Below, piece after piece: positions 12,201-23,574 of a stretch of 64,000 nucleotides of DNA; within the stretch, counting starts at the first letter, position 1; each line of letters opens with the position of its first letter. The stretch is from Loxodes magnus (taxonomy: Eukaryota; Ciliophora; Karyorelictea; Loxodida; Loxodidae): the NCBI GenBank assembly GCA_946699065.1, contig CAMPDV010000119.1:124001-188000 (forward strand), given 5' to 3'. Below the pieces are notes generated by a model, which was not told where the DNA came from, searched no databases, and saw only the letters and a program-made list of their open reading frames with translations. Both the position numbers and the translations under genes were made by a program.

Positions 12201-14789
12201 AAATAATCCTACTAGCATATTTAGCATCATTATTCAATAAAAACTTAAAATATTAATCCCTAAAAACTGAAACAAATTTGGGCAAATAAAAGGATCTAAA
12301 ATATCCTTGTTTCAAAGATTTTCTTATTAAAGAAAATAAAAAGCAAAAGCTTAAAAATTTTATTCTTAAGGATGATGCTAAATGATGATTACTCACAGCT
12401 TTCAATTCTAATACAACCAGATTCAAAAACTAACTAAGCAAGATAATATTCAGTAGAATGATCAAAGAAGGTAGTTCTAAACCTTAATCTTCACGATCAT
12501 CAAACAAAATTTCTCTCTATTATTAAAAGCTACTCGATAGCTCTCTTTGTTATACTTATAAAGTAATAAATATATAATACCTGATATGTTTAGTAAGCAA
12601 GCGTAAACTTATAATTTGATAATAAAGAAAATCAATTAAAATAGTTAATTATAAACAAACAGTTATAAGAGAGACAGCTAGTGATCGAAAAATACTGATG
12701 AAATGAAAGAATCAAAAGCATTTACTAGTAATAATAAAAACTTTAACCTCCTCCTATCAAAGTTTTAGACTGATAAGTGCTATTATAGATAGAAGTGACA
12801 GAACAAAATTTGGTTAGTGCTAATCTTTAATTAATAAAAATTAAGCGAATATTTGTTATCAAGGGTATATTAACATAGGATATAACCATTTTAACACCAA
12901 TGATTCAGAAATTATTTTGAACATGATACAAATAAATTAATAGAAGAGTTAGAAGAGCAGGGGGCTACTAGATTAACTAATAAAAAAATTAAATCGAAAC
13001 TCTATCATTTATTTACATTATGAAGATTAGAATAGTTTTAAATATCGAACTATTACTTTGTAGATTAAAGCAAAACATTTTTAATTGTTAATTATAGATA
13101 ACTAAACATATAAAGGAAACAAAAAGCAATAATAATTCTTTATCTCAATAGAATTAACAGTTTCAAATTGTGGGATTAATCAAGCTGTTTTGGATAAAAC
13201 TAACAATTAAATTTATAATATTCAGACTATTTGAAAAGCTTTAAGTTTGTCGAGATTTGCAAAGCGATCAATAAATCTTATAAAAGCAAAAGAAGTAGGA
13301 ACTATGATTTATTAAAATAATTGAATCTTTATTACATCTTTTTTAAAAAGCTGAAACGTGCACTAAATTAAATAGCTTTTAGATATAAAGTCATATATAA
13401 AGGTTCAACTCAGTATATTTAAACTATTTTTTTACATTTAGCATCAAATATTATTCTCCTTTCTTTTCTACTAACGTAAGCATATCTTATAGAAGAGTAG
13501 GAAACTTTGTATAGTTGTCTATTTTATTTAAATGCAATATGAAGAGACTCCTTTAAATTCCATGATTAATAAACTAGAGTTAAACTCTCATTAATACTAA
13601 TAAAGACTTTATTCAACAACTATAGAATGGCTTATATCTTACAGTTTATTGCATTATAATACAGATATATAGCTTTGATAACTTGCTTGACTATCAAACT
13701 TTTGCTTAAATTTTGAATATTCAAACTTAAAGTGTAATTAAACCAAATTGACTTATCAATTCTATTTTCAACTACCAGCATGCTATTGCTTTTGGCGTAT
13801 ACTTGATTGACTGAAAAACATTTTCGAATCTCATTAAAATTAAAAAAACTTATCAATTATTAAAATCTAGACAGGTAGTAGCTGTTATTATAGTTCTGTT
13901 TTAAGAAGTTATTAATATGTGTAATTTGTTTTGGAAATAATTTTAACTAACGAGGTTAATTTTATGATATCTCACAAAAAGCAATATTTTCTATATGAGA
14001 ATAAAAGGATTATGTACGTCAAAACAGCAATTGGTGATATTATGAACTTAAAAGTATTACAGGAGAAAGGATAACACACTCTTTATTTAAGCTGCGATCC
14101 AGTAATTGACTCTTGATATTTAAATCACAATTTTTAAATGAAGCTTTACATATAAACACTTTTATGTGTAGATTAAATACAAAATTACATCGAAACAAAC
14201 ATAGTAATAAAATCGTTATAAATTAAAACTAAATCTTGCTATCCTTGAAAAGATTAATATTGTATACAGCTAACTTCATAATATATATCCTTATAGTATT
14301 TAATAGTCACTCGTTAAGAGATTGACATATATATCATTTAATATTTAATCTATTTTTTTTAAATTTCTGCCATTTAGTATTTTAACTCTATTTCCCAGTC
14401 TAATATATCTACCTCATTTCATCAAGCTTTCCTATATGCCAAGCATACATTTCAGCTTTTTTAAAAGGCAAAAAAAAGCAAGTCCTTTAATTTTCTTAGT
14501 AGCATTTAATAAGTCTTATTTCGTATTCATTCGATACTCAGATCATCCTTATTATATTTTATTATTTTGCTCTAAATAGCTAATAACTTTATACCAATTA
14601 TTTATTAGCTTCAAAGGGCTTATAAAACTCATTTCATAATGATAATAGTTATGAATTACTATCTTATAAGGTTTTCGAGGCGGATTAGAACAAGAGGGAT
14701 GTTTTTTAATCTACTCATTCTATATAGTTAATAATTATTAATTTCATAGTCACTTCTACTCATATTTAATATTAGCTAATTTATCAAGC
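9227..14789. other. 5.5-kb gene-poor region with decayed coding traces
   Basis: No gene can be supported across this long interval. Protein-like islands occur, for example near 12915-13022 (KLIEELEEQGATRLTNKKIK) and near 12790-12860 in a different frame. The frames around them contain TGA at roughly the random rate (about 1 per 60 codons), which argues for decayed sequence. A strong hairpin sits at 10554-10651 and is listed separately. Confidence 0.45.
10554..10651. repeat. perfect inverted repeat, 33-bp arms
   Basis: The arms 10554-10586 and 10619-10651 are exact reverse complements over 33 bp and flank a 32-nt AT-rich spacer. Arm sequence is of the type ttatctttattcttatatct. The match stops abruptly on the outer sides. 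It could be a small hairpin-type MITE, the remnant of a longer inverted-repeat element, or a structured transcript. No open reading frame or target-site duplication is obvious next to it. Confidence 0.8.
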
Positions 14790-15797
14790 ATGAAGCCATA
14801 TTAAAGTGTATTTGTTGCTGCTATTATTTTATTCGAAGCTGAGGTTCTTGTAGGTGCTGCTGTACCTATGTTCTGGTAATTCTAATTACTTTAGGAATGT
14901 GAAAGGAATGGATTCAATTGCCTTGCAATGTGTTAATTGCTTTGCAGGAGGGATTTTATTTACGTGTGGACTACTTAGTATGCTTGGTTCTTGTACATAG
15001 GAGTTAATAGATATAGGAATATACTATCCATTATCTTACTTTTTAGCTCTTATTACTTTTTTTGTAATCTTTGCAGCTGATAAATTATTTGGAGATGAGT
15101 TTAAAGCTAAGGATGAACCAGAACCAGAGCCAGACAGGATGACATAATTACCAAGTCAAGTTTAATTAACTTAGGAATAATTAGAAGACTTGAAGGTTCA
15201 GCGAACTAAGACAGGAGAAGCAAAAGACTTGAAATAAAAGGAATTTTAGAAGAAAGATCTCTATTACAATATAGAAATTAACTTCAATCCTTCTAAGAAA
15301 ACTAAGTTCCCTATTTCTACTATTATACTCATGTTCGCCTTGTTCCTAGATATGTTTCTAGAAGGACTAGCTTTAGGTTTATAGAAATCCATGGATGGAA
15401 TTATTTAATTATCGATTGGCCTTTTAACATTTCAATGGTCTGAGTCGTTGCTACTTGTAATATTTAACTTTAGGGACTTAACTTGAAGAAGAAAGGAATA
15501 GGAAAGTTAGGACAGCTTTATGTATAACTTCCAATAATAATAGCAGGTCCTATTGGAGCAGGTGTTGGCTATTCAATTGCTGGTACAGATCCTCTAATAG
15601 AGGGATTATTACTATCAGCCGCAGCAGGAGCTTTCTTTTACGTAAGTACCTTTGAAATGTTTTTTGAAGAAATATAAAATAAAAAAGGACTCGTAAAGAA
15701 GTTTTTATCCTTCTATATTGGAATTATATTAATTCTTGCTCTAAGCATACTAGGAAGCACAGGTCCTAGAGAGAAAATAGAGGAGGGAGATGAATGA
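14790..15797 (+). CDS. ZIP-family metal transporter, copy 1
   Basis: Spliced product 323 residues. Exon 1 (14790-14875) ends in the middle of a Trp codon. Introns are 14876-14894 (19 nt) and 15457-15473 (17 nt). ZIP (SLC39) features: the N-terminal helix, FAGGILFTCGLLSM for helix 2-3, a charged cytoplasmic loop of about 80 residues, then helix 4 (FLDMFLEGLALGLQ), helix 5 (TFQWSESLLLGL) and the C-terminal SAAAGAFFYVSTFEM. The helix-4 metal-ligand position usually held by His is Asp here, and the helix-5 His position is Phe. Loss of that His suggests altered metal use or no transport. The gene ends at TGA (15795-15797). It is a paralogue of the gene at 18831 with the same intron positions, so the pair arose by duplication. 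Predicted plasma-membrane or organelle-membrane divalent-metal (zinc/iron) importer. Confidence 0.9.
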
Positions 15798-17501
15798 TAG
15801 AAATGGTTTAAAATAATTAGAAATCATTTATATTTCAAAATTTCATTATAAACTCAACTCTTTACTCTATAGTTTAAACAACTTCAAAACTAATCTATTT
15901 CTAACTTACTTCTAAATACTAAAGCAGTATTTATTTAATAGCATCATAAAAACATAATTCTCAGTTAAGGCAATTAAGTAAGGCATTTCTATATCTTATT
16001 AAAAGATTAGTAGTAAGTTAAGTTTATGGATTTAATTATTTGCATTTTATCCATAAAAAAAGGGAATAGATGCCTTTTCACTTTTTGCTATTTATGCTAA
16101 CTTTTATTTATTCATTAGGTAAACTTTTATAAATTTAATAACTATTTTTTAATCTTAAAGGAGTAAGAAATAGTAACAGCTAGTAACTTATTCTTATAAA
16201 GTTGATATGATCTATCATTTTAAGTCCGTTTGCAATAATATCGATTTATCCGCTAGCCATTAGATAGATTTTTAGTACTTACTATTAAAAGGTAATTCTA
16301 GCATTAACATGTACCTTAGTACTTTCTTCCCATTACTTTCTTTCAGTCTATCATGCAATGATAATTAATCTATACCATATATATTTCCCTTATTAATGTA
16401 ATATCCAATTATACTGATTATTTTATAAAAGCTAATTACTATTAAATAGCAGGATATTATAATGAGCATCTATTCAGTTTCAATGCTTCATTATAAAATA
16501 TCAAGAATTAACACTTTACTTTTATGTGAATGGTTTAGTAATTTTGAATGATATCTTTGGGAGATTTTTTTTTATACTTTATAGATATTTAAGTATTGAG
16601 CTATTCAAGTAAAGGCTAAAACTTATAAAATGGTAAGACTTACGAGCTTTTAAACATATAGATTATATTCCCTAGCTGTAGATAAGGATAGCTTATTCTT
16701 AGCTATCTAATAGTAAAATTATTTTAAGCTAAAAACTGAGAACTTTCGGATCTTTTTCTAATCACTATTAGTATATTAACTGCTTATGAGAGCTATTTAA
16801 GAAGAAAGAAAATGAGCTTTAGAAGTATATTAAGGATAAGGCAAATAGAAATAAGCTCTTCTAACTTGAAGTAGCTAAACCTATATTCCAATTTAAGTGA
16901 TGCTTAAATAGAGTTTAGCTCTAATGGTAATAAAAAAGGATATTGTTTAGTTTACTCAATCCTTTTTAATAAATAGCTTCTAGCTTAAATCAACGTATTG
17001 TAATATTTGTTACGATTTGCTATAACAAACTAATAGCACTACTTAATTACTGCTATTAAAAGAAATTTTTAGATAGTTTTTTAGATTTAAATTTTGGGTA
17101 AAAACTTCTATTCATATTGATTTTCTACTTCTTCATATTCCAAACTGGAGATAACTTCTGTAAATTTTACCTTTCAGATTGTTTATTGTTAATATCATAG
17201 TTTCTTCTAAATATATCATTAAATAACTTATCAATAAATTATCTTCCATTACTTAAAGCTATTAACGAGTCTCTTCTATTCTACTTTATTTATACTTTTC
17301 CTTTTTAAGGATACTGCTTTAATTCAACTAATAGAAGCTTCAAAGAAGGTAAGGCCATTTAAGTCCCTCCCTTAAAAGAATTTTCCTTTATTTAATCTAT
17401 TCTAGTTATGAGATACGCTATTCTTAGTATCCTTTATATAGCTAATTTAGAGTTGAAATAAGAATTTGACATGGAAATTGTGTTCTCATATCCCCAGCTT
17501 T
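15798..17501. other. intergenic AT-rich sequence
   Basis: Between the ZIP copies there is no convincing gene before 17502. Short charged stretches near 16790-16930 read as protein in one frame but are soon broken. I do not detect a third ZIP copy. Confidence 0.4.
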
Positions 17502-17813
17502 ATGATTTAAAGTACTCAAAAAGGCATAAAATAGCTCTACTATTCAAAAGTATGGAAAGAATACAATTGAATTCAATAATCTTAAAAAATACCTCAAGAG
17601 ATTGCTTTTAAATCAGAAGGTAAGGGAATTACTATAAAACTAGCAATAAGGAAGTGTCAGGATTATAAACTAAAATGTCTACTAGACTTATAATACTTTT
17701 AGTGTATATAAAACTATTAGAAATTACTGGATAATTATTACGGTTCGCTTGAAGATATTGGAAGGACTGGATTGGTAGAGATTTATAAGAATCGTAATTA
17801 TTTACAAGCATGA
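17502..17813 (+). CDS. possible small protein, function unknown
   Basis: From ATG 17502 to TGA 17811-17813 the frame encodes 103 residues with one internal TGA read as Trp. The C-terminal two thirds have the amino-acid balance of a soluble protein, for example GITIKLAIRKCQDYKLKCLL and NYYGSLEDIGRTGLVEIYK. No domain recognised. The frame stays open upstream of the ATG, so the true start could be earlier or behind a mini-intron. It could also be the remnant of a larger decayed gene. Confidence 0.3.
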
Positions 17814-18830
17814 AAGAGAATTAAATCTTGGTTAATATTAGAGAGATATAACAAAATCCAGTTAGAGCAAAGATCATAATATATCTGACTCTATCTTTCA
17901 ATCAATGGAATAATACTACTATCTTTATCTCTCATTTTCAATAATAGGCTAAAGCATAATAGTTAAGCTAAAATTAAGTTATAAAATGAAAAATATCTTA
18001 AGTGAAAACTATAGAATCAAGCATTCATTATATCAAAGTTATATGGTAGATGATATACAGTAATATAGAGTTAGATGTTCGTATAATAGTTTTGATATAA
18101 GAAGTCTTCTTAAGAAATTTAGAGAAGCATTTTAATGAAAGACGTTTCATAACAATATTTTCTAATTTAAAAAGGATAATATTTGCAATCTGGTTTTCCT
18201 TTTTGCAGTTCATTACCATAATGGACACTTATTCTAAAGTTTAAAAGAACCATTAAAGGTAAAAGTAATAAGCTAATTCAATTTTCTAAGCTACTAATGA
18301 AATTTGATTTCCAAGTCATTCTAAAAAAGATGGAATACAATATTCCCTAAGTCTATTTATTAATACAATAAACACTATTTATAATACTGTTCAATTCCAT
18401 GAAAGATGAAGCTTATACAGTAGTATTTTAAGAAATGGGATGATAAAACTAACTCTTTCTTATACCTTACGATTATATCATGAAGATTTAAGACAATAAA
18501 GCTGTCTTTTAAGCTAATACTAAGTTCTTTAATCTGAATCATGATTTAGCTAAAAATCTTAATATCCACAGAATTTATTTCAATTGATTCTACTAAGGAT
18601 AAAATTTATAAACCCCAACTAGCAGATAAAAGAAGGAACCGTCTTTAGCACTACTGAGTTAATACCTTTAAAGTGATGAATCAATTAACTTCTAATAAGC
18701 TAGTAAATTTATCTTGTAATTGTTTATTTTACCTTTAATAAAACTCTTAAATCTATCCAAATCTATATATTTTAGATCATTAAATGTGCTTTAAATATAT
18801 CCATATTTATTCCCCATTTTTTATAATTAT
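17814..18830. other. intergenic sequence upstream of ZIP copy 2
   Basis: No supported gene. The frames that are open here on either strand lack recognisable motifs. The sequence just before the second ZIP gene is not similar to that before the first, so the duplication did not include (or has lost) the promoter region. Confidence 0.4.
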
Positions 18831-19811
18831 ATGCAACCATATAAAAGTGTGTGCATTGTCGCTGTTATATTATTTGAAACAGAGGTTATTGTTGGAGTGG
18901 TCATTCCTATGTTCTGGTAATTATTATTACTTTAGAAATGTGAAAGGAATCAATTCAATTGGATTATAGTGTGCCAATTGTTTTGCAGGAGGAATTCTAT
19001 TTGCTTGTGGATAGCTAAGTATTCTCGCTCCTGCTACTCAGTATTTAATAGATGATGGAATATACTACCCTATTACATACTTGATAGCTCTTGCTACTTT
19101 TGTGATAATTTTTACTGCTGATAAACTATTTGGAGGAGATTTAGTGGCTCAAGATGATGCAAATAATTTATAGCCTGGGAGTTAAATTTAACTCACTTAG
19201 GAGTAATTAGACGAGCTTTAAATATAAAGATCTAAAACTGGAGATGTACAGAAGGGAACGTAAGATGAGATTTAAAAGAAAGACTTTTTTTAAAATATTG
19301 AAGTCAATTAATAACCTGAGAAGAAGCCTAAATTTCCTATTACTACTATCATTCTAATGTTTGCTCTATTTCTAGATACATTTTTGGAAGGCTTAGCTCT
19401 TGGTTTATAGAAAAATATGGATGGCATTATTCAACTAATGATTGGCTTTTTAACCCACCAATGATCTGAATCATTACTACTGGTAATATTTAATTTTAGG
19501 GACTTAACTTGAAGAAAAAAGGCATAGGAAGACTAGGTTAACTGTTTGTTTAACTTCCAATAATAATAGCAGGTCCTATAGGAGCAGCTATTGGTTTTTC
19601 AGTTGCTGGTACAGATCCAATGATAGAAGGTCTATTACTATCAGCTGCAGCAGGAGCCTTCTTATACGTAAGCATCTTTGAAATGCTACTAGAAGAGGTA
19701 GAAGATGGAAAAAACCTTTTAAAGAAATATATAGCTTTCTACTGTGGAATAACACTAATCCTCACTTTAAGTGTTATAGGAAGTACTGGTCCAAGAGAGA
19801 AAGATGGTTGA
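18831..19811 (+). CDS. ZIP-family metal transporter, copy 2
   Basis: Spliced product 314 residues. Introns at 18917-18935 (19 nt) and 19483-19499 (17 nt) match those of copy 1. Intron 1 splits a Trp codon: exon 1 ends in tg (18915-18916) and exon 2 starts with a (18936), giving TGA where copy 1 has TGG. Helix 4 is FLDTFLEGLALGL. Helix 5 is THQWSESLLLGL, keeping the His that copy 1 has replaced by Phe; its Trp is again TGA against TGG in copy 1. The end, SAAAGAFLYVSIFEMLLEEV, is the usual ZIP helix 7-8 region. The stop is TGA at 19809-19811. The retained His makes this the likelier functional transporter of the pair. Predicted role is zinc or related divalent-metal uptake across a membrane. 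Confidence 0.92.
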
Positions 19812-20243
19812 TTTTAATTTTTATACAGTTAGTTATTATATTTATACTCCAGTTCCTTAAACACTTTCACTTCATAATTCTATAGTTTATAAAATAAACT
19901 TATTGTTTAAATGTAAAAACGAGTAATTACTAAAATAACCAAAGTAATTGACTTATAGCAAGATAGCCTATTAAATGCTTCTAGGTTTAGTAAATAATCT
20001 TATATATGCTCACATTAATGGAAGCACATCTTAGGCTTATTTTATTGTTCATAGTTTTTCATATAAATAGAATACAATTTCACAAGCCTATATCTTCTCC
20101 CTTTTTGTAGTATCATAAACTATTAAGTTAAGTCAAACCTTATAGTTTAAGATTCAACATTCTTAGCTGATGCTCCCGATTTAAACTTGGTAGGTTTAGA
20201 TTCATAATCCTTTAAATCAATTTTAGACTTTATTAGACTTAAT

Positions 20244-22009
20244 ATGGAATCTTTAGAAAGGAACTTATACGATAAGCTATACATAGACGCTACAAGCAAA
20301 TATAAATACTGAGGTATCTTTCCATTCAAACTATTCATTTGCATATTACTAATGATCTTTACTACTTAGCAAGTGATGATTATCAACCAATGACATACTT
20401 AATATGTCAGAGACTAGAATAAAGCATTTGACTGATTTTTCAAGAAGTATACTTTTTACTTTGAGAAGCAATCATTATGAGACTTCGCTAATAGAGCTAT
20501 CTATAACTACTTCAATATTTAGTATCTAACTATCGAAAACTATTAATGCAGTTAAGATGAAAACGGAAACTCTTAACCTATTTTGCTGACTATTATGCCA
20601 AGAAATGAAACTTAGTACTTTCATTTCCATAATATAACGCTGTAGAATTAAGGTCCTTTATCTACTGTAGATACTACAAACGATTTCATATAAGATGCTA
20701 TATGGTTCAATCTGCAATTTACTATAAACCATATTTTATAGGGAAATCCCAAAGTGCATGCTAAATGCTATAAGTGGAATATCAGTCTAAGATTTTAGGT
20801 AAATTAATGAGGAACGATTGATTAAATCAATGACTATGATCCTTAGTAATGCCAATCTGGGTAGATTCTTTAGTGATCTTAGAACTGGATTCACTTCATC
20901 GTTTTTTTCCTTGCTTTCTCCAGTTTTTGCCTTGTTTTTAAAAGTATTAAGAGAAGCTTTTTGTTAATATAATCAGAGTTGGAAAGAGCAAATTTAAGTT
21001 TTTTTTAAAAGCTTCGGTTTTAAAATAAATGAGACTTTTTAATAATTTTAGGTAACATAATTCAGATATTTGGAGTTGCTTACTCGGTATATGGCAGTGA
21101 AAATTACAATGCTTTTAATGTTAGAGAAATCTCCATAGGACTGGGATGTTTTTTTTCTTGAATCACAGTTCTAAAGTTTCTCACTCACTAACCAGTATAT
21201 TACCAGATAATAGGAACAATGAAAAAATCAATTAAACAAATTTTGAGGTTTATTTTAGGCATTTTGCCAATTGTTGGTGGGTATGTGTGTTTCGGTGCGA
21301 TGATGTTCTATAGCACAGAATATTTTTAAGATTTATAGACTTCGCTTACTACATTATATGCTATGTGACTAGGAGATTCTCTCTATGATATTGGTAGTAG
21401 TCTAATGAGTGTAAGCAGTTTCTTTGGTCTATTTTTCTTTTTCTCCTATGTTATCTTCTTCTACCTTATGTTTACCTTCATTATCCTAGCTATTCTTGAA
21501 TCTAACTATATTCATTTAATGGACCAATACAGGATTAAAAAAAAGTAAAACCTGGAATAAGTTCCTTCCGTACTTTGGCAGTCTTATCAAGACTTAACTA
21601 GAGAGAAGGAATCTTCCTGTAGCTTAGAATAAGGAAACTCTAAATCAGAAAACTAGAAAGTAGCTTAAAATAAATTTTCGACTAAAACCTTCAGATCAAT
21701 ACTTTTCAGTTCTTAACAAGCTAGATCGTCGGCAACCCGTAATTCAAATCCTAAGAAGTCATTTCTAACTTAAGAAGAATAGAGAAAATGACACAAATAC
21801 TTTAGCAAGCTTAAAAATAAACTAAGAAAGTATGATTAAATAGCCTCAGAAGATATCGATTTATATATTTACTGGGAGTAGTATCTGATAGATCAACTTA
21901 ATGATTTAAAGCAACCGCTTCCAACTGGATCCAATAGCCCGAACATGAAGAGCATGCATGTTTCAAGGTAATTTAATTATTCAGTCTCTATCAAGTTTTT
22001 CAAGTATGA
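20244..22009 (+). CDS. mucolipin (TRPML)-like cation channel
   Basis: Spliced product about 582 residues. Order matches mucolipins: a short N-terminal segment (LERNLYDKLYIDATSKY), first membrane helix (FPFKLFICILLMIF), a luminal domain of about 160 residues, helix 2 (WIHFIVFFLAFSSFCLVF), helices 3-5 (DFLIILGNIIQIFG; GLGCFFSWITVLKF; the YYQIIGTMKKSIKQ linker; GILPIVGGYVCFGAMMFY), a pore region YAMWLGDSLYDI, and helix 6 (IFFYLMFTFIILAILESNYI). The mucolipin filter NGDD is replaced by LGDS. Several conserved Trp are TGA. A 17-nt intron (21968-21984) near the C-terminus brings TGA 22007-22009 into frame. The start is uncertain: the frame stays open and protein-like back to about 20150 without ATG. 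Mucolipins release Ca2+ from endolysosomes; that role is inferred from family. Confidence 0.85.
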
Positions 22010-22194
22010 TTTAATTACTAGACACGTTTAATTAATATTGATGCTATTTTCATTTCCTTTCTTTAATTACCAATTTTATCTACGATTTGGAAAATTCCAA
22101 AGCTTTTCAGATTTCTATAATCAATCTTAAACTTCAATAAATTTGAGTTAGATTTAATAACTAACTTATATCCCCTTTATTTTCTAATACCTGA

Positions 22195-22461
22195 TCATTA
22201 TTAAAAGAGAGTTGTTTTTGTAACGAATATAAGAAGTTTAAATTTATAAGGGAGATATATTGTATAATGAGTCTTTATTCCTGGGATTACGATTTTTTCG
22301 ATTGTTGTAAGTCTAAAAAAGCATTCTGAACTATTATGCTTTTCCCTTGTTCGTATTGCTTCTTTTAGGGCTGTTAAATGCATATGACTCATGATCATTA
22401 ATGCTTCGGTTATTTGGCCTGTGTTAATACATGTCTCTTTCCTTGTTGAGGATGTTATCAT
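22195..22461 (-). CDS. possible small protein, strand uncertain
   Basis: An 88-residue minus-strand frame from ATG (22459-22461) to TGA (22195-22197), with two TAA-Gln just before the stop. Codon use resembles the clear genes. No domain recognised. On the plus strand an overlapping frame from about 21985 to 22600 is also open and hydrophobic, for example YYAFPLFVLLLLGLLNAYD with one TGA-Trp. Only one of the two can be real, and either may be spurious. Confidence 0.22.
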
Positions 22462-22584
22462 AGATATCTGATTAGAGAAAGATATGGAATAAGAAAGCCA
22501 AACATAGGGTGGGATATATGTAGATGTTTGATTTGCTGCTGATGTGCAACTGTATAGGAGTATCAGACTGTACTTAACAGAAAT

Positions 22585-22917
22585 ATGCTACCAACTGACC
22601 AAAGTCCTTATAAAACTATGGAAATGACATTACTAGCAGAAGAACCAGAAGAGTTCTATAATTTCTAAGGAGACAGAGATTATAACAGATAGAACCAAAT
22701 TAATAATTAACAGCTAATGTTTGAAGACGCATATGCAACTGATTATAACACAATCATCAGGCAACAAGAACAACTAAGACATTAAGATCAGTTCTTATAG
22801 AGATCTGCATAGAATAATTAACAAGATAGATAGCAGAAAGCACAGGCATAGAGTAATGCAAACAGTAAAGACAATTAGTTCCCAGGCTCAGGCAAAAAAA
22901 TAACAGATCCTGACTGA
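22585..22917 (+). CDS. small Gln/Asn-rich protein with ambiguous UGA end
   Basis: From ATG 22585 the frame gives 110 residues to the TGA at 22915-22917. It is acidic then Gln-rich, predicted helical (TIIRQQEQLRHQDQFLQR), with many TAA/TAG Gln. No family recognised; it weakly resembles a SNARE-like helix, but I cannot claim that. If the first TGA is read as Trp the frame adds 16 more residues, WCNFFWNYFLIYILRK plus Thr, up to TGA 22966-22968. That tail is hydrophobic and could act as a C-terminal membrane anchor. The start is the first ATG of the frame after an upstream TGA-containing stretch. Confidence 0.5.
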
Positions 22918-22968
22918 TGTAATTTCTTTTGGAACTATTTTTTAATTTACATATTAAGAAAAACATGA

Positions 22969-23574
22969 TTATGCTTAGGTCCTTTCTATCAAAAGCTTAA
23001 AAATTAATATATACAAGCACTTCGCTCTTTCACTATTTACCTGACGGATAAAAATACTTATATCTATAAGCTTTTAAGAGTTTCTTAATAAATAGAGATG
23101 TCTTTAATTAAAATATTCAGCGGTAAATGTTTAGCAAGGCCTGCAAATAAATGATAACTATCTTTGAAAGATGTAAGATAAGCTTATTTAGCTTCAGTTC
23201 AATCTATTTACAAAACTGTATTTGCTATTACTGTACTTTAAATTCAAAGATATTAGCAGTTTATCTGAATCTTAAGTGAAGTGCTCTAACTATTAGTCAT
23301 TATCCTATAGTAGAGTTAGGCTCATTTAACTTAAGCCAAAATAATGCTTATCTCTTATGGGAATTAGCTTCTAAAGTCCTCGCTTTTATCTTAACTAATC
23401 TCGTCTTAGTTATGATAATAATATGTTAACTGCTCTATTTAAAGCAGTTTCAATGTAATAAAAGCATTGAGTTACCAAAACCCAATAACTACTAATTTTT
23501 CCCAATAGTGATCTTGTTATCAAGTCTTAAAATAATTAATAGAGTGTTTAAATAATAGAAGGTTAAATAGTAGA
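22969..23574. other. intergenic sequence
   Basis: AT-rich, no supported gene on either strand. It separates the small Gln-rich gene from the dehydrogenase gene and presumably holds the dehydrogenase promoter. I see no recognisable promoter motif. Confidence 0.4.

Noticed and set aside
11600..13540. A 640-codon plus-strand reading frame that is open if every TGA is Trp.
   Set aside because: It contains about ten TGAs, the random rate, and no domain; openness has little meaning when all three stops can be sense.
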